64,000 nucleotides of DNA from Bradyrhizobium sp. LHD-71 (GCF_031157255.1 NZ_JAVIFX010000023.1:62001-126000), one strand, 5' to 3'. Positions 1 to 9,514 are shown, counted from the stretch's first letter. Made by a program: numbers and translations. Notes: a model not told the origin generated them from the sequence alone.

Positions 1-535
1 CCATGGATTGCGACATGATGATTCCGTACAGATGCGAAACGCTGCCCGGACCGAGCGTCGCGTAGAACAACGGCTTGCTGCGGCTCTTGGCGTAGGCGAC
101 GAAGCCCTTCACATCGTCGACCGGCATCTGCGTGTTGACCGTCAGCGTCAGCGGTCCGGTGCAGAGCAGCGCGACTGACGTGAAGTCCTTGAGCTTGTAG
201 GACAGGTTCTTGCGCAGCATGACGTTGAGCGAGATCGGGCCCGTTCCGCCGGCCAGCAAGACCGTGCCATCCTTCGGCGCCTGCGCGACATATTGCGCGC
301 CGACGATGCCGTTACCGCCTGGCTTGTTGTCGACCAGCACCGGCCGCTCGAGCTTTTCCGACATGCCCTTGGCCACGGTGCGGATCAGGTTGTCGATCGT
401 CCCGCCGCCGGCATAGGGCACGACGATGAAGATCGGTTGTGTCGATCGTGCGCGAACGATGGACGGTGCTGCGAGCGGCGCGAGCAGCCCGCCGCCGAGC
501 AGCGCGGTCACCTGACGTCTGCTGAAATTCGGCAT
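1..535 (-). CDS. Bug/TctC-family periplasmic solute-binding protein (partial)
   Basis: The N-terminal 178 codons are present; the rest lies beyond base 1. The protein opens with a Tat-like SRRQV motif (residues 5-9) and a hydrophobic stretch, so export through the twin-arginine route is likely. It continues with the TctC-type blocks VPYAGGG, VLVDNKPGGNGIVG and a KDG turn before a Gly-rich loop. Members of this family bind small carboxylates for tripartite tricarboxylate transporters, but no TctA or TctB membrane gene is in the window. The start at 535 sits just upstream of two palindromes shared with the divergent enoyl-CoA hydratase operon. It is one of three such binding proteins in the first 10.5 kb. 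Confidence 0.85.
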   Translation of the reverse strand, partial: MPNFSRRQVTALLGGGLLAPLAAPSIVRARSTQPIFIVVPYAGGGTIDNLIRTVAKGMSEKLERPVLVDNKPGGNGIVGAQYVAQAPKDGTVLLAGGTGPISLNVMLRKNLSYKLKDFTSVALLCTGPLTLTVNTQMPVDDVKGFVAYAKSRSKPLFYATLGPGSVSHLYGIIMSQSM

Positions 536-588
536 CGCCTGTCTCCTCCAGCGTCAATTTTTTCAATCAAACGGCGCTCCATAGGTCA

Positions 589-606
589 TGACCGACCGGT
601 CGGTCA
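589..606. promoter_or_regulatory. 18-bp perfect palindrome, TetR-type operator candidate
   Basis: TGACCGACCGGTCGGTCA is an exact inverted repeat in the divergent intergenic region between the partial binding-protein gene and the enoyl-CoA hydratase operon. The GACCGACCGGTCGGTC core is typical of operators for TetR-family repressors of acyl-CoA or aromatic catabolism. No TetR gene is visible in the window, so the regulator is inferred only. Confidence 0.65.
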
Positions 607-666
607 ATCCCTCCATCCGGCTTGCCGGCGGGATTTCCGGGTGCTAAACGGCCGTCCGTCGTCGCC

Positions 667-684
667 TGACCGACCGGTCAGCCA
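667..684. promoter_or_regulatory. Second, imperfect copy of the TetR-type palindrome
   Basis: TGACCGACCGGTCAGCCA matches the 589-606 palindrome at 16 of 18 positions and lies 78 bp downstream of it. It is 45 bp before the ATG of the enoyl-CoA hydratase gene, a suitable place to control the plus-strand operon, while the first site lies nearer the minus-strand gene. Confidence 0.6.
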
Positions 685-728
685 GTCCGCGCCAGGGCCG
701 CCGCCGGCCCAAGAAAAAAGGAAAAACC

Positions 729-1499
729 ATGTCGGCCGATATCGTCAAACTGGAAGTCTCCGATTTCATTGCGCTGGTGACGCTGAACCGGCCGCCGGTC
801 AACGCGCTGGACTGGGCGATGCGCGAGCGCATCGTCGAGGTGTTCGACGAGATCTCCGAGCGCGACGACGTTCGCGTCGCGGTGCTGACCGGCGCAGGCA
901 AGGTGTTCTGCAGCGGCGCCGATCTGAAGGATCGTCCGGACGCAAGCCGGCCGGGTGCGTTCCTCAGCCATAACCGCATCACCCGTGAGACCGGCAACAG
1001 CATCAAGGAATGCAACAAGCCGGTGATCGCCGCTATCAACGGCGCGGCGCTTGGCGCGGGGCTCGGGCTGATGGCCGCATGCGACATCTATCTTGCAGCC
1101 GAGGAGGCGGTGTTCGGCATGCCGGAGATCAATGTCGGCCTCGCCGGCGGCGCTTCGATGCTGCGGACGCTGTTCGGCCGCTCGATCACCCGCCGGATGT
1201 TCTTCACCGGCCTGCGGCTGCCGGCGGCCGAGCTTTACCGGCGCGGCATCATCGAGGCCTGCACGACGCGCGAGCAGCTGGTGCCGGAAGCGATGAAGAT
1301 CGCGAAAGAGATCGCGTCGAAGAGCCCGCTGGCGATTGCATACGCCAAGCAGGCCACCAACATGGTCGACCTGATGCCGCAGCGCGACGCCTATCGCTTC
1401 GAGCAGAACTTCACCATGGCGCTATCGAAGACCGAGGACGCCAAGGAAGCGCGCCAGGCGTTCCTTGAAAAGCGCGAGCCGGTCTTCAAGGGACGCTAA
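729..1499 (+). CDS. Enoyl-CoA hydratase/isomerase family protein
   Basis: A 256-residue crotonase-fold protein of usual family length, expected to hydrate or isomerise an enoyl-CoA in the cytoplasm. The two oxyanion-hole segments are SGADLK (62-67) and GAALGAG (105-111), and PEI (Glu133) matches one of the two classical hydratase glutamates. The second glutamate, about 20 residues later, is not evident, so the reaction may not be plain hydration. An AAGGA Shine-Dalgarno precedes the ATG. It is the first gene of a plus-strand operon; the next gene starts 2 bp after its stop. Substrate unknown. Confidence 0.9.
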   Translation: MSADIVKLEVSDFIALVTLNRPPVNALDWAMRERIVEVFDEISERDDVRVAVLTGAGKVFCSGADLKDRPDASRPGAFLSHNRITRETGNSIKECNKPVIAAINGAALGAGLGLMAACDIYLAAEEAVFGMPEINVGLAGGASMLRTLFGRSITRRMFFTGLRLPAAELYRRGIIEACTTREQLVPEAMKIAKEIASKSPLAIAYAKQATNMVDLMPQRDAYRFEQNFTMALSKTEDAKEARQAFLEKREPVFKGR

Positions 1500-1501
1500 G
1501 C

Positions 1502-3634
1502 ATGCGTGCGGGAGAGGGCCTGGAGGCGCTGCTGCGGCCGCGTTCGATCGCCATCGTCGGCGCGTCGCAGGACGCAAGCAAGATCGGCGGCCGGCCGCTG
1601 CAGCTGCTGCTCAAGTACGGCTATGCGGGCCGGCTCTATCCTGTAAATCCAAAAGCCTCCGAGGTGCAGGGCCTGAAAGCCTATGCGTCGATCGCCGACG
1701 TGCCGGAGGCGCCCGACCTTGCGATCATCGCCGTCGAGGCTTCGAGGGCGCCGGACGCCGTCGAGCAATGCGCCGCGCGCGGGGTGCGCGGCGTGGTCGT
1801 GTTCTCCTCGGGCTTTGCCGAACTCGGTGAAGCAGGCAGCGCCCTGCAGCAGCGCCTGCGCGACACGGCGAAGCGCACCGGCATGCGCGTGCTCGGGCCG
1901 AACTGTCTCGGCGCCGTGAGCATCGCCGACAAGACCATCGCTACCTTCTCCATCGTGCTCGAAGACTCACTGCCGCCGGCAGGCGTGCTCGGCATCGTGT
2001 CGCAGAGCGGCAATCTCGGCAGCTTTACCATGCGGCTTGCCGGCGAACGCGGCGCCGGCGTCAGCCGCTTCATGACGACCGGCAACGAGTGCGATGTCGA
2101 TGTCGCCGACGGCATCGCCTGGCTGGCTCGCGATCCGGCGACACGGGTGATCCTGTGCTGCCTGGAAACGTGCCGCGATGCACCCCGGCTGATCGCGGCG
2201 CTGGAAGAAGCGCGCGCCGCGAACAAGCCGGTGATCGTGCTGAAGATCGGCACGTCGGCGGTCGGCCAGGCCGCCGCGGCCTCGCATACCGGAGCGATGG
2301 CGGGTTCGGACGCCGTGTTCGATGCGATCTTCGCCAACACCGGCGCGGTCCGCGTGCGCAGCATCGAGCAGCTCGTCCAGCTGGGACATGCGGCCGCGAT
2401 GCTGCTGCCGGACCGTCTGCCGAAGGGACCGCGCGTCGCGCTCTTGACGGCGTCGGGCGGCTTCGGCGTCCTGCTTGCGGACGCGGCGAGCGCCGCTGGC
2501 CTGTCCTTGCCGGAACTCAGCGCGACCACTCAGCAGCGCGTGCTGGATGTCGTTCCGTTCGCGTCGGCGCGAAATCCCGTCGATGCCACTGCACAGATGT
2601 CCAGCCGGCCGGAGATGCTGCACAAGATTCTCTCGGCGATCGTCGAGGACGAGAGCTGCGACGCGGTCGTCCTGCTGCTGGCATCGTCGCTCGGCCTGCC
2701 GCGCCTGCGTTCGGTCTATATGGCGGCGCTGCGCAGCATTCGCGAGCAGCATCCGGATCGGCTGATCATGCTGTGCGTGCGCGGGCCGCAGGACGCCGTC
2801 GCCGAACTGCACGCAATGGGCTTCCCGACGGTCGACGGCATCGATTCCTGCTGCGCGACGCTGTCGAGTCTCGTCGCGCTCGGTCGCGCTGCGCGTTCGA
2901 AAGCCGTGCCTTCCGGTCCGGTTGCGCCAATGGCGGCGCTATCGGCGGACGCCTTCCGTCACGAGTTCGGCGCGAAGCAGGCGCTGGCGGCCGCAGGCAT
3001 TCCGGTGCTGAACGAACAGCTCGTGACTGACAGCGATGCCGCGGCGCGCGCCGCCGAGGCGATCGGCTTTCCGGTGGTGATGAAGGTCGCCTCGGTCGAT
3101 CTGCGGCACAAGACGGAGGTCGGTGGCGTCAGGATCGGTCTCACCTCGCCGGCGGAAGTGCGGACGGCGTATGACGACATGCTGCGAACCGTGAAGGCCA
3201 AGGCGCCTGCTGCCAAGGTGGACGGCGTGCTGATCGCGCCGATGGCGAAAGGCGTCGCCGAGCTCATCCTCGGCACCACGACGGACCCGATCTTCGGGCC
3301 GGTGGTGATGGTCGGGCTGGGCGGCATTTTCGCGGAGATCGTCCAGGACGCTGTCGTGCAGACCGCGCCGGTCAGCGAGGCCACGGCGGCCGAAATGCTG
3401 CGCTCGCTGAAGGCCTTTCCGGTGTTGAACGGCGCGCGCGGCCGCACCGTCGCCGACCTCGATGCGGCGGCGCGGGCGGTTGCGGCGTTGTCGCGTTTTG
3501 CCGCAGCGCATGCGGACTCGGTTTCAGAAATCGACATCAACCCGCTGCTCGTGTTGGGGAAAGGTGAGGGTGCTGTGGCGCTCGACGCACTGCTGGTGTC
3601 ACGCGAGCGTGTGAATGCGAAGGAAAAACCATGA
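1502..3634 (+). CDS. Acetate--CoA ligase (ADP-forming) family acyl-CoA synthetase
   Basis: A 710-residue fused alpha-beta enzyme. An N-terminal CoA-binding Rossmann domain (IAIVGASQD, 16-24) is followed by succinyl-CoA-ligase-like domains with GIVSQSG (164-170) and the phosphohistidine loop SHTGA (His262), then a C-terminal ATP-grasp domain from about residue 490. The family joins a carboxylic acid to CoA with ATP giving ADP and phosphate, through an acyl-phosphate and a phosphohistidine. In this operon it probably activates the acid substrate before beta-oxidation. Its stop overlaps the next start (ATGA), which suggests translational coupling. Acid specificity cannot be read from the sequence. 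Confidence 0.9.
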   Translation: MRAGEGLEALLRPRSIAIVGASQDASKIGGRPLQLLLKYGYAGRLYPVNPKASEVQGLKAYASIADVPEAPDLAIIAVEASRAPDAVEQCAARGVRGVVVFSSGFAELGEAGSALQQRLRDTAKRTGMRVLGPNCLGAVSIADKTIATFSIVLEDSLPPAGVLGIVSQSGNLGSFTMRLAGERGAGVSRFMTTGNECDVDVADGIAWLARDPATRVILCCLETCRDAPRLIAALEEARAANKPVIVLKIGTSAVGQAAAASHTGAMAGSDAVFDAIFANTGAVRVRSIEQLVQLGHAAAMLLPDRLPKGPRVALLTASGGFGVLLADAASAAGLSLPELSATTQQRVLDVVPFASARNPVDATAQMSSRPEMLHKILSAIVEDESCDAVVLLLASSLGLPRLRSVYMAALRSIREQHPDRLIMLCVRGPQDAVAELHAMGFPTVDGIDSCCATLSSLVALGRAARSKAVPSGPVAPMAALSADAFRHEFGAKQALAAAGIPVLNEQLVTDSDAAARAAEAIGFPVVMKVASVDLRHKTEVGGVRIGLTSPAEVRTAYDDMLRTVKAKAPAAKVDGVLIAPMAKGVAELILGTTTDPIFGPVVMVGLGGIFAEIVQDAVVQTAPVSEATAAEMLRSLKAFPVLNGARGRTVADLDAAARAVAALSRFAAAHADSVSEIDINPLLVLGKGEGAVALDALLVSRERVNAKEKP

Positions 3635-4842
3635 CGGCAATGAACGTTCCGGTGCAAGACGGCGCGGCCGACGCATCGCTCACCGGCGATTCCTATCGAC
3701 AGGCCGCGCGAAGCTGGCTTCGCGCCAACCTGCCTGAAGACTTCCGTGGCGACAGCGCAGCCTTCACTCCGCCGAAGCTTGACCAATCGATTGCCTGGGA
3801 GGCGGCGCTGCATCGCGCGGGCCTCGCCGGCATCACCTGGCCGAGCATCTACGGCGGCCATGGCCGGACCTTGCGCGAACACCTCATCGCCAACCAGGAG
3901 ATCGGCGCGCTGCCTATCCCCGAAAGCGTCAACTCCATCGGCAAGGAGCTCGCGGGTCCCATCATTCTCGCGATCGGTACCGAGGCACAGAAGCTGCGCT
4001 TCCTTCCGCGTATCCTCGACATGAGCAACATCTGGTGTCAGGGGTTCTCCGAACCGGAGGCCGGGTCCGACCTTGCGGGCTTGCGCACGCGCGCCGTACG
4101 CGAGGGCGATGTCTGGCGCATCAACGGCCAGAAGATCTGGACCAGCGGCGCCTATCGTGCGCAACGCTGCCTGCTGCTGGCGCGCACGGGACCTGTCGAG
4201 GACCGCCATCGCGGGCTCGCGCTGTTCGCCGTGCCGCTGGATGCGGTCGGCGTGCGCGTGCGGACCATCAAGTCGATCGACGGCCGGGAGAGCTTCTGTG
4301 AAGTGTTCTTCGACAACGTCGAGGTGTCGCAGGACGATGCGCTGGGCGCGCCGGACGAAGGCTGGTCGGCGGCGATCCGCGTGCTGGCGATCGAGCGTGC
4401 GACCAATCGCATGTACCGCGCATGGCGCTTCGAGAACGAGGTGCGCCACCTGATCGCGGCGGCGAAGACCGATCCGGTGCTGTCCGGCCTGCTGCAACAG
4501 CAGCACCACGCAGCGAAGCTCGCCGAGACGATCGTCGATATCGACGTGCTGAAGGCGCATGTGGAGACGGCGGTCGACGCGCTGGTGGCGGGCGAGACGA
4601 TCGGCGCCCGGGGAAGCCTCGCGAAGCTGCACTGGAGCGAAGCTCACCAGCGCTTCGCAGCGCTCGCCATGGAGCTTCTGTCGAAGGCATCGCTGCCGCT
4701 TCAGCCCGCAGTGCGGATCGCGCTGCGGCGGTTCGAGGGGATCTACCTGCAATCACGGGCCGAAACGATCTACGCCGGCACCACCGAGATCCAGCTCGGC
4801 ATCATCGCCGACCGGATTCTCGAACTCTCGCGAGGCAAGTAA
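3631..4842 (+). CDS. Acyl-CoA dehydrogenase, large subunit type
   Basis: A 403-residue FAD-dependent acyl-CoA dehydrogenase, expected to introduce an alpha-beta double bond into an acyl-CoA and pass electrons to ETF. The FAD-binding signature GFSEPEAGSDLAGL and the C-terminal IYAGTTEIQ block are clear. In MCAD-type enzymes the catalytic glutamate sits in YEGT; here that position is alanine (YAGT), as seen in large subunits of two-subunit dehydrogenases such as the PimC/PimD type. It overlaps the synthetase stop by 4 bp and is followed at once by a smaller paralogue, so a heteromeric enzyme is likely. Confidence 0.9.
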   Translation: MTAMNVPVQDGAADASLTGDSYRQAARSWLRANLPEDFRGDSAAFTPPKLDQSIAWEAALHRAGLAGITWPSIYGGHGRTLREHLIANQEIGALPIPESVNSIGKELAGPIILAIGTEAQKLRFLPRILDMSNIWCQGFSEPEAGSDLAGLRTRAVREGDVWRINGQKIWTSGAYRAQRCLLLARTGPVEDRHRGLALFAVPLDAVGVRVRTIKSIDGRESFCEVFFDNVEVSQDDALGAPDEGWSAAIRVLAIERATNRMYRAWRFENEVRHLIAAAKTDPVLSGLLQQQHHAAKLAETIVDIDVLKAHVETAVDALVAGETIGARGSLAKLHWSEAHQRFAALAMELLSKASLPLQPAVRIALRRFEGIYLQSRAETIYAGTTEIQLGIIADRILELSRGK

Positions 4843-4843
4843 G

Positions 4844-5869
4844 ATGACGATCACGGACGATGGGCTGACACCAGCCGATTTCGCCGCCACGGCGTCGCGT
4901 GCGGTCGCGGCCTGTGCGGGTTTGAGCGTCTCCGAGCAGGGCGCGCGCCTCGTGGGCGACGGCCTGCTCGGCGTGATCGCAGGCGATAACGTGGGCGGTC
5001 TTGACCTGCCGCTGTCGTTTGCCGTGCCGGTGGTCGCAGCCGCAAGCGCCGGCCTGTTGGCCTTTCCACTGATGGAAAACATTCTACTCGCGCGCCTGCT
5101 GCAGCAACGTCAGGCGCGGATCGCGTCGGCGATCGTCGCGGGTGACAATAGCGCGACAATCGCCTGGACCGGCGCGGTGAGTGCGAAGAAGCAGGGCGAT
5201 CGCGTCATCCTGGATGGCTGGGTTGCTCGCGCGCCGCGCGCAAGCGACGTCGGCCTGATGCTCGTGCGCGTCGGTGCGACCGGTGCAGCGCTCGTCCCAA
5301 TCTCCGCGGTCACGCTGGAGGACAGCCACGGCATCGATCTGACGCAGCCGGAGCATACGGTGCAACTCAACGCGGTCAGTGTCTCCGCCGATCATCTCCT
5401 TGCGGACGGCACCTGGCCCGCCCTTGAATCGGATGCGCTTGTGCTGCGCGCAGCCGCGATCCTCGGCTCCGCAGAGGCCTGTCTCGCGCTGGCGCAGGAG
5501 CATGTCTCGACCCGGCGCCAGTTCGGCCGCGCCCTGTCCTACAACCAGGCCATCCGTCACACGCTGGCCCGGCACAAGCTTGGGCTGGAAGGCATCCGCC
5601 AGTCGATCGCCCGCGCGCTGTTTTTCTCGTCCGGCCTGCGCGAGCGGCGCGCCGCTTTTCTCGCTGCGTCGTCCTACGGCGTTGCGATCAGCGAGGGGGC
5701 GGTGCAGATGCACGGCGGTATGGGCTTCACCTGGGACGTGCCGGTGCATCGGCACGTCCGCAGGATCCGTGCCCTGCAGGCGCAAGGCGACGCGAGCGGC
5801 GTGCTCGCCGCGCTCGGACATGACACCATTGCCGACGTGAGCCCTGCACATCCGCAGACAGCGGCGTAA
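4844..5869 (+). CDS. Acyl-CoA dehydrogenase, small subunit type
   Basis: A 341-residue member of the acyl-CoA dehydrogenase family, shorter than the neighbouring 403-residue paralogue. The N-terminal half is degenerate; the C-terminal four-helix part is well conserved, with TRRQFGRALSYNQAIRH and the block QMHGGMGFTWDVPVHR typical of PimD-like small subunits. The ATG at 4844 follows the large-subunit stop by 1 bp; longer in-frame starts upstream would run inside that gene and are rejected. The pair probably forms a heteromeric dehydrogenase for the unknown acyl-CoA of this operon. Confidence 0.85.
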   Translation: MTITDDGLTPADFAATASRAVAACAGLSVSEQGARLVGDGLLGVIAGDNVGGLDLPLSFAVPVVAAASAGLLAFPLMENILLARLLQQRQARIASAIVAGDNSATIAWTGAVSAKKQGDRVILDGWVARAPRASDVGLMLVRVGATGAALVPISAVTLEDSHGIDLTQPEHTVQLNAVSVSADHLLADGTWPALESDALVLRAAAILGSAEACLALAQEHVSTRRQFGRALSYNQAIRHTLARHKLGLEGIRQSIARALFFSSGLRERRAAFLAASSYGVAISEGAVQMHGGMGFTWDVPVHRHVRRIRALQAQGDASGVLAALGHDTIADVSPAHPQTAA

Positions 5870-5906
5870 CAACGACGACGTAACAGCAAGAAGGACTGGT
5901 TTCGAC

Positions 5907-6665
5907 ATGACCAAGGTTCTCGAAGGACGGGTTGCACTCATTACCGGCTCTGGAAACGGCATCGGGCGTGCGACTGCGTTGCGCATGGCTTCGATGGGCG
6001 CCATCGTCGGCGTCAACGATCTGAAGCTGGAATTCGTCGAAAAGGTCGTCGCCGAGATCGAGAGGCTTGGCGGCAGGGCGGTCGCGGTGACGCAGAACGT
6101 GTCGACGCGGGACGGCATGCGGAACGCCGTGCTTGGATTTGCCAAACAGCAGGGCCGGTTCGACATTCTCGTCAACAACGCGGCGTGGGTGCGTTATCAG
6201 TCCGTGCCGGACATCGCGCCCGAGACGATCGAGCGGATGCTCGACATCGGCTTCAAGGCGGTGATCTGGGGCATTCAGGCGGCCGCGGAAGTCATGGATG
6301 CGGAGCGTGGCGGTGCCATCGTCAACGTTGCGTCTGTCGCAGGGCTCGTTTCAGCCAAGAACAGCATCGTCTACAGCGGAATCAAGGCGGGTGTCATGGG
6401 GATCACTCGCGCCGCGGCGGCAGAGCTCGGCGCGCGCAAGATCAGGGTGAACGCAGTTGCGCCAAGTGCCGTGCCGACCGAGGGCACCGTCCGCAATCGC
6501 AATGCCGAGCTGGACGCGAGGCGCATCGCGCGGACCCCGCTGGGGCGCCTCGGCACCGTGGACGACATCGCCAAGGCGATCTGCTTCCTCGCCGGCGACG
6601 AGGCCGGTTTCGTGACCGCGCAGATCATGGCGGTCGATGGCGGAATCACAGTGACCAACATCTGA
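5907..6665 (+). CDS. SDR family NAD(P)-dependent oxidoreductase
   Basis: A classical short-chain dehydrogenase of 252 residues. The nucleotide-binding GSGNGIG (14-20) is followed by LVNNAA and the Ser143-Tyr156-Lys160 triad (VASVAG and YSGIK). In this operon a hydroxyacyl-CoA dehydrogenase step after the hydratase would fit, but the alcohol oxidised is not known. An AGAAGGA Shine-Dalgarno lies upstream; the gap to the small dehydrogenase subunit is 37 bp and to the binding-protein gene 32 bp, so it is probably in the same transcript. Confidence 0.9.
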   Translation: MTKVLEGRVALITGSGNGIGRATALRMASMGAIVGVNDLKLEFVEKVVAEIERLGGRAVAVTQNVSTRDGMRNAVLGFAKQQGRFDILVNNAAWVRYQSVPDIAPETIERMLDIGFKAVIWGIQAAAEVMDAERGGAIVNVASVAGLVSAKNSIVYSGIKAGVMGITRAAAAELGARKIRVNAVAPSAVPTEGTVRNRNAELDARRIARTPLGRLGTVDDIAKAICFLAGDEAGFVTAQIMAVDGGITVTNI

Positions 6666-6697
6666 GAGTGCAGAAGATAACAAGAAGGAAGAATTGC

Positions 6698-7675
6698 ATG
6701 ACCTACCTGGCCATCCTGACGGCGTTGATCACGTCCATCGCCGTTGCGGCGCCAGCCGCCGCGGCGGAGGACTACCCGAACCGGGCGATTACATGGGTCG
6801 TTCCGTTCGGCGCCGGCGGCGTCACCGACAACACCGCGCGCATCGTCGCCAAGGCAATGTCGAAGATCACTGGACAGCCCGTGCTGGTCGACAACCGCCC
6901 CGGTGCGGGCGGCATCGTCGGTACCGAGTACGTCGCCTCGAGCAAGCCGGACGGCTACACAATTCTCTATGCCTCGAGCGGGCCGATGGCGGTCAACCCG
7001 ACGCTGTACAAGGGCAAGCTGACCTACGATCCGCTGAAGTCGTTCACGCCCGTTCAGGCTCTGTCGCAGGCCAACATGCTGATCGTCGTCAATCCGGACG
7101 CGCCGTTCAAAACGCTTCCAGAACTGATCGAGTTCGCGAAGAAGAACCCTGGCAAGCTTAACTTCGGCTCGCCAGGGCAGGGGACGGCGCAGCATCTGAG
7201 CGCCGAACTGCTGCAGGCGGAAGCGGGCATCAAGATGACGCACGTTCCCTACAAGACCGGCGCGACGCAGATGACCGACCTGATGTCGGGCGTGCTCGAC
7301 CTGTCGATCGAATATCCGGCCGTGGTGCGGCCCTATATCGAGGCCGGCAAGATGCGTGCGATCGCCATGACAGGCGCCAAACGTTTCAAGGGCTTTCCCG
7401 ATGTGCCGAGCATCGCCGAGCTTGGCTATTCCAATGCGCAGAACGCCGGCTGGTCGACCATCGCGGTGCCGGCAGGAACGCCGCCGGACATCGTCAAGAA
7501 GCTCGCTTCTGTGGTGTGGGAGGCGCTGAAGGATCCGTCCGTTGTTCAGTACTATGATGCGAACGACAACATGCCGCTCGGCGATCTCGGCTCCGACAAG
7601 ACCCGCGACTTCATCGCCAAGGAAACCGAGAAGTTCAGAACGGTCGTGGAGCGTTCCGGCGCGACAGCAGAATGA
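6698..7675 (+). CDS. Bug/TctC-family periplasmic solute-binding protein
   Basis: A 325-residue exported protein. A short Sec-type signal (hydrophobic residues 3-20 ending in APAAAAED) precedes the TctC fold with VPFGAGGVTDN, VLVDNRPGAGGIVG and the later block HVPYKTGATQMTDLMSG. The ATG at 6698 is chosen because it starts the signal peptide and has AAGGAAG upstream; an earlier in-frame extension would overlap the SDR gene. It sits inside the catabolic operon without TctA or TctB genes and probably captures the operon substrate in the periplasm for a transporter encoded elsewhere. Confidence 0.9.
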   Translation: MTYLAILTALITSIAVAAPAAAAEDYPNRAITWVVPFGAGGVTDNTARIVAKAMSKITGQPVLVDNRPGAGGIVGTEYVASSKPDGYTILYASSGPMAVNPTLYKGKLTYDPLKSFTPVQALSQANMLIVVNPDAPFKTLPELIEFAKKNPGKLNFGSPGQGTAQHLSAELLQAEAGIKMTHVPYKTGATQMTDLMSGVLDLSIEYPAVVRPYIEAGKMRAIAMTGAKRFKGFPDVPSIAELGYSNAQNAGWSTIAVPAGTPPDIVKKLASVVWEALKDPSVVQYYDANDNMPLGDLGSDKTRDFIAKETEKFRTVVERSGATAE

Positions 7676-7697
7676 CGCTTTCGGGGCAAGTTGAATC

Positions 7698-8243
7698 ATG
7701 GCGGTCTCCGCGAGACAGTTGACCGAGTTGCTCGATCGCGAGGCGATCCGCGACTGTCTGTACCGTTACTGCCGCGGTATCGATCGGGCCGATGAGGCTG
7801 CGCTGCGCAGCGCTTATTGGCCCGACGCCACCGACCAGCACGGCCGCTACGCGGGACCGGTCGAAGGCTTCTTCGAACTGGTGAAGCAGGGATCGGCGAC
7901 GGGCCCGCGCAACATCCATCAGATCAGCAATGTCCTGATCGAGTTCGCAAGCGAAACCGTGGCTGCGGTCGAAAGTGCCTTCAGCGCGCTGCAACGCAGT
8001 CGGCGTAAAGACAGCGGCGTTGGCCAGGTGATGCTTGCAGGGCGCTATTGCGACCTGTTCGAGAAGCGCGATGGCGAGTGGCGCATTGCCAGGCGTGTCG
8101 TCGTTTATGACTGGCTCGAGGAGCAGACCCCGCCTGAGCAGTCCGAAGATGCTCGCTTCGGCCTGCGCAAGCCGATCGGTGGCTGCTTCCCCAGCGACCC
8201 GGTCTACGAACTTCTGAGATCAGCAAAGCTCAGAAGCGGCTGA
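7698..8243 (+). CDS. SnoaL-like (NTF2-fold) domain protein
   Basis: A 181-residue protein of the NTF2/SnoaL_4 type: an N-terminal helix pair with [18 protein letters not shown], the [11 protein letters not shown] segment, and a C-terminal beta-sheet ([25 protein letters not shown]). Relatives act as small lyases, isomerases or dehydratases, or resemble the beta subunits of ring-hydroxylating dioxygenases; no alpha subunit is nearby. It starts 22 bp after the binding-protein stop and its last 14 bp overlap the end of the convergent monooxygenase gene. Function in the pathway is unknown. Confidence 0.8.
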   Translation: MAVSARQLTELLDREAIRDCLYRYCRGIDRADEAALRSAYWPDATDQHGRYAGPVEGFFELVKQGSATGPRNIHQISNVLIEFASETVAAVESAFSALQRSRRKDSGVGQVMLAGRYCDLFEKRDGEWRIARRVVVYDWLEEQTPPEQSEDARFGLRKPIGGCFPSDPVYELLRSAKLRSG

Positions 8244-9507
8244 CGCTGCCCGGTATCTGCACGATAGGCGGTTTGGCGTTCAGCGCATCGACCTGAAAGC
8301 CCGCGACGCGCTTGTAGTTGCTGGCGATGCCTTCCAGCTCCTGGCGTGACAGAACATCGGTGACGACCTCGAAGCCGTCCGGTGCCCGTTCTTCGACGAG
8401 CTGCATCACCTGTTCGGGGCCGTTGCCGCGGTTGAGCAACACGAGTTCGGACGTCGCCGGCCGCCGTTCGGCCTCATAGGCTTCGAGCGCCTCGATCGAC
8501 ACGCCCTTGTCCAGAAACTCGCGCGTGATAGTGCGCGCATCGAGAATGGCTTGCGAGGCGCCGTTCGAGCCGATCGGGTACATCGGATGCGCCGCGTCGC
8601 CCATGAGGGTGATGCGGCCGAAGGTCCAGCGTGGAAGCGGATCGCGGTCGACCAGCGGATATTCGTAAGCGTGAGCGCAGTTGCGGATCAGGCCCGGCAC
8701 GTCGAGCCAGTCGAAGCGCCAGTCTTCGAACCATGGCAGGAATTCGTCGAGCCTTGCCGTGCGATTGTAGTCCTCGCGCCGCCACTGGTACGTCGGATCG
8801 AGGGTGCGCTCGGCGATCCAGTTGATCTCCTGACGCCCGCGGTCGTCGCGGTTTGAAATCGGATAGCAGACGAACTTCACATGTTGATGTCCGGCCATGA
8901 TCATGGTGCGCCCCGAAAGAAAGACGTCACCTTCGGTGATGCCGCGCCAGAGGATGCGGCCGTTCCAGATCGGCGGGCCTTCGTCGGGATAAAGCTTCTC
9001 GCGCACCGCCGAGTGAATGCCGTCGGCGGCAATCAGCAGTTCGCCGTCGTAGACGCCGGCGATCCTGCCTTTAGCCTTATCGAGGAAGCTGGCGCGCACG
9101 CATGATGCGGTCTCCTCGAAGTGCGACAGATGATGGCCGTTCAGGATGCTGTCGCGACCGAGCCGTTCGATGACCGTGTCGAGCAGGATCTGTTGCAGGA
9201 TGCCGCGATGAATCGAGAACTGCGGCCACTTGTAACCGGCGGCGAGCCCGCGTGGCTCCGACCAGATCGGCTTGCCGTGCTTGGAGAAGTAGGCCAATTC
9301 GGAGGTGGCGACCCCCGCGGTGTCGAGCTTCTCGAGCAGGCCGAGTTCGATCAGCTCGCGGCAGGCGTGCGGCAGCACGTTGATACCGACACCGAGCGGC
9401 TTCAGCTCCGGCACGCTTTCGAAGATGCGGCACGGTACGCCGATCTGGTGCAGGCTGAGCGCCAGTGTCAGCCCGCCAATGCCGCCGCCTGCGATCAGAA
9501 CCGTCAT
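8230..9507 (-). CDS. FAD-dependent monooxygenase (flavin-dependent oxidoreductase)
   Basis: A 425-residue class A flavoprotein hydroxylase. It has the Rossmann GGGIGGL (7-13), the DG motif ([12 protein letters not shown]), and the second FAD motif [15 protein letters not shown] near residue 295. The closest type in memory is the PhzS-like group that hydroxylates aromatic or heterocyclic rings with NAD(P)H and O2. It is transcribed on the minus strand 7 bp after a binding-protein gene's stop region, with which it may form an operon under the GntR regulator. Substrate is not deducible. Confidence 0.88.
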   Translation of the reverse strand: MTVLIAGGGIGGLTLALSLHQIGVPCRIFESVPELKPLGVGINVLPHACRELIELGLLEKLDTAGVATSELAYFSKHGKPIWSEPRGLAAGYKWPQFSIHRGILQQILLDTVIERLGRDSILNGHHLSHFEETASCVRASFLDKAKGRIAGVYDGELLIAADGIHSAVREKLYPDEGPPIWNGRILWRGITEGDVFLSGRTMIMAGHQHVKFVCYPISNRDDRGRQEINWIAERTLDPTYQWRREDYNRTARLDEFLPWFEDWRFDWLDVPGLIRNCAHAYEYPLVDRDPLPRWTFGRITLMGDAAHPMYPIGSNGASQAILDARTITREFLDKGVSIEALEAYEAERRPATSELVLLNRGNGPEQVMQLVEERAPDGFEVVTDVLSRQELEGIASNYKRVAGFQVDALNAKPPIVQIPGSVSRF

Positions 9508-9514
9508 GAGGTGA

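Noticed and set aside
2959-4752. Long minus-strand frame opposite the acyl-CoA synthetase and dehydrogenase genes
   Set aside because: It is antisense to two well-conserved genes, has no family motifs, and is typical of GC-rich DNA where the complementary frame lacks stops.
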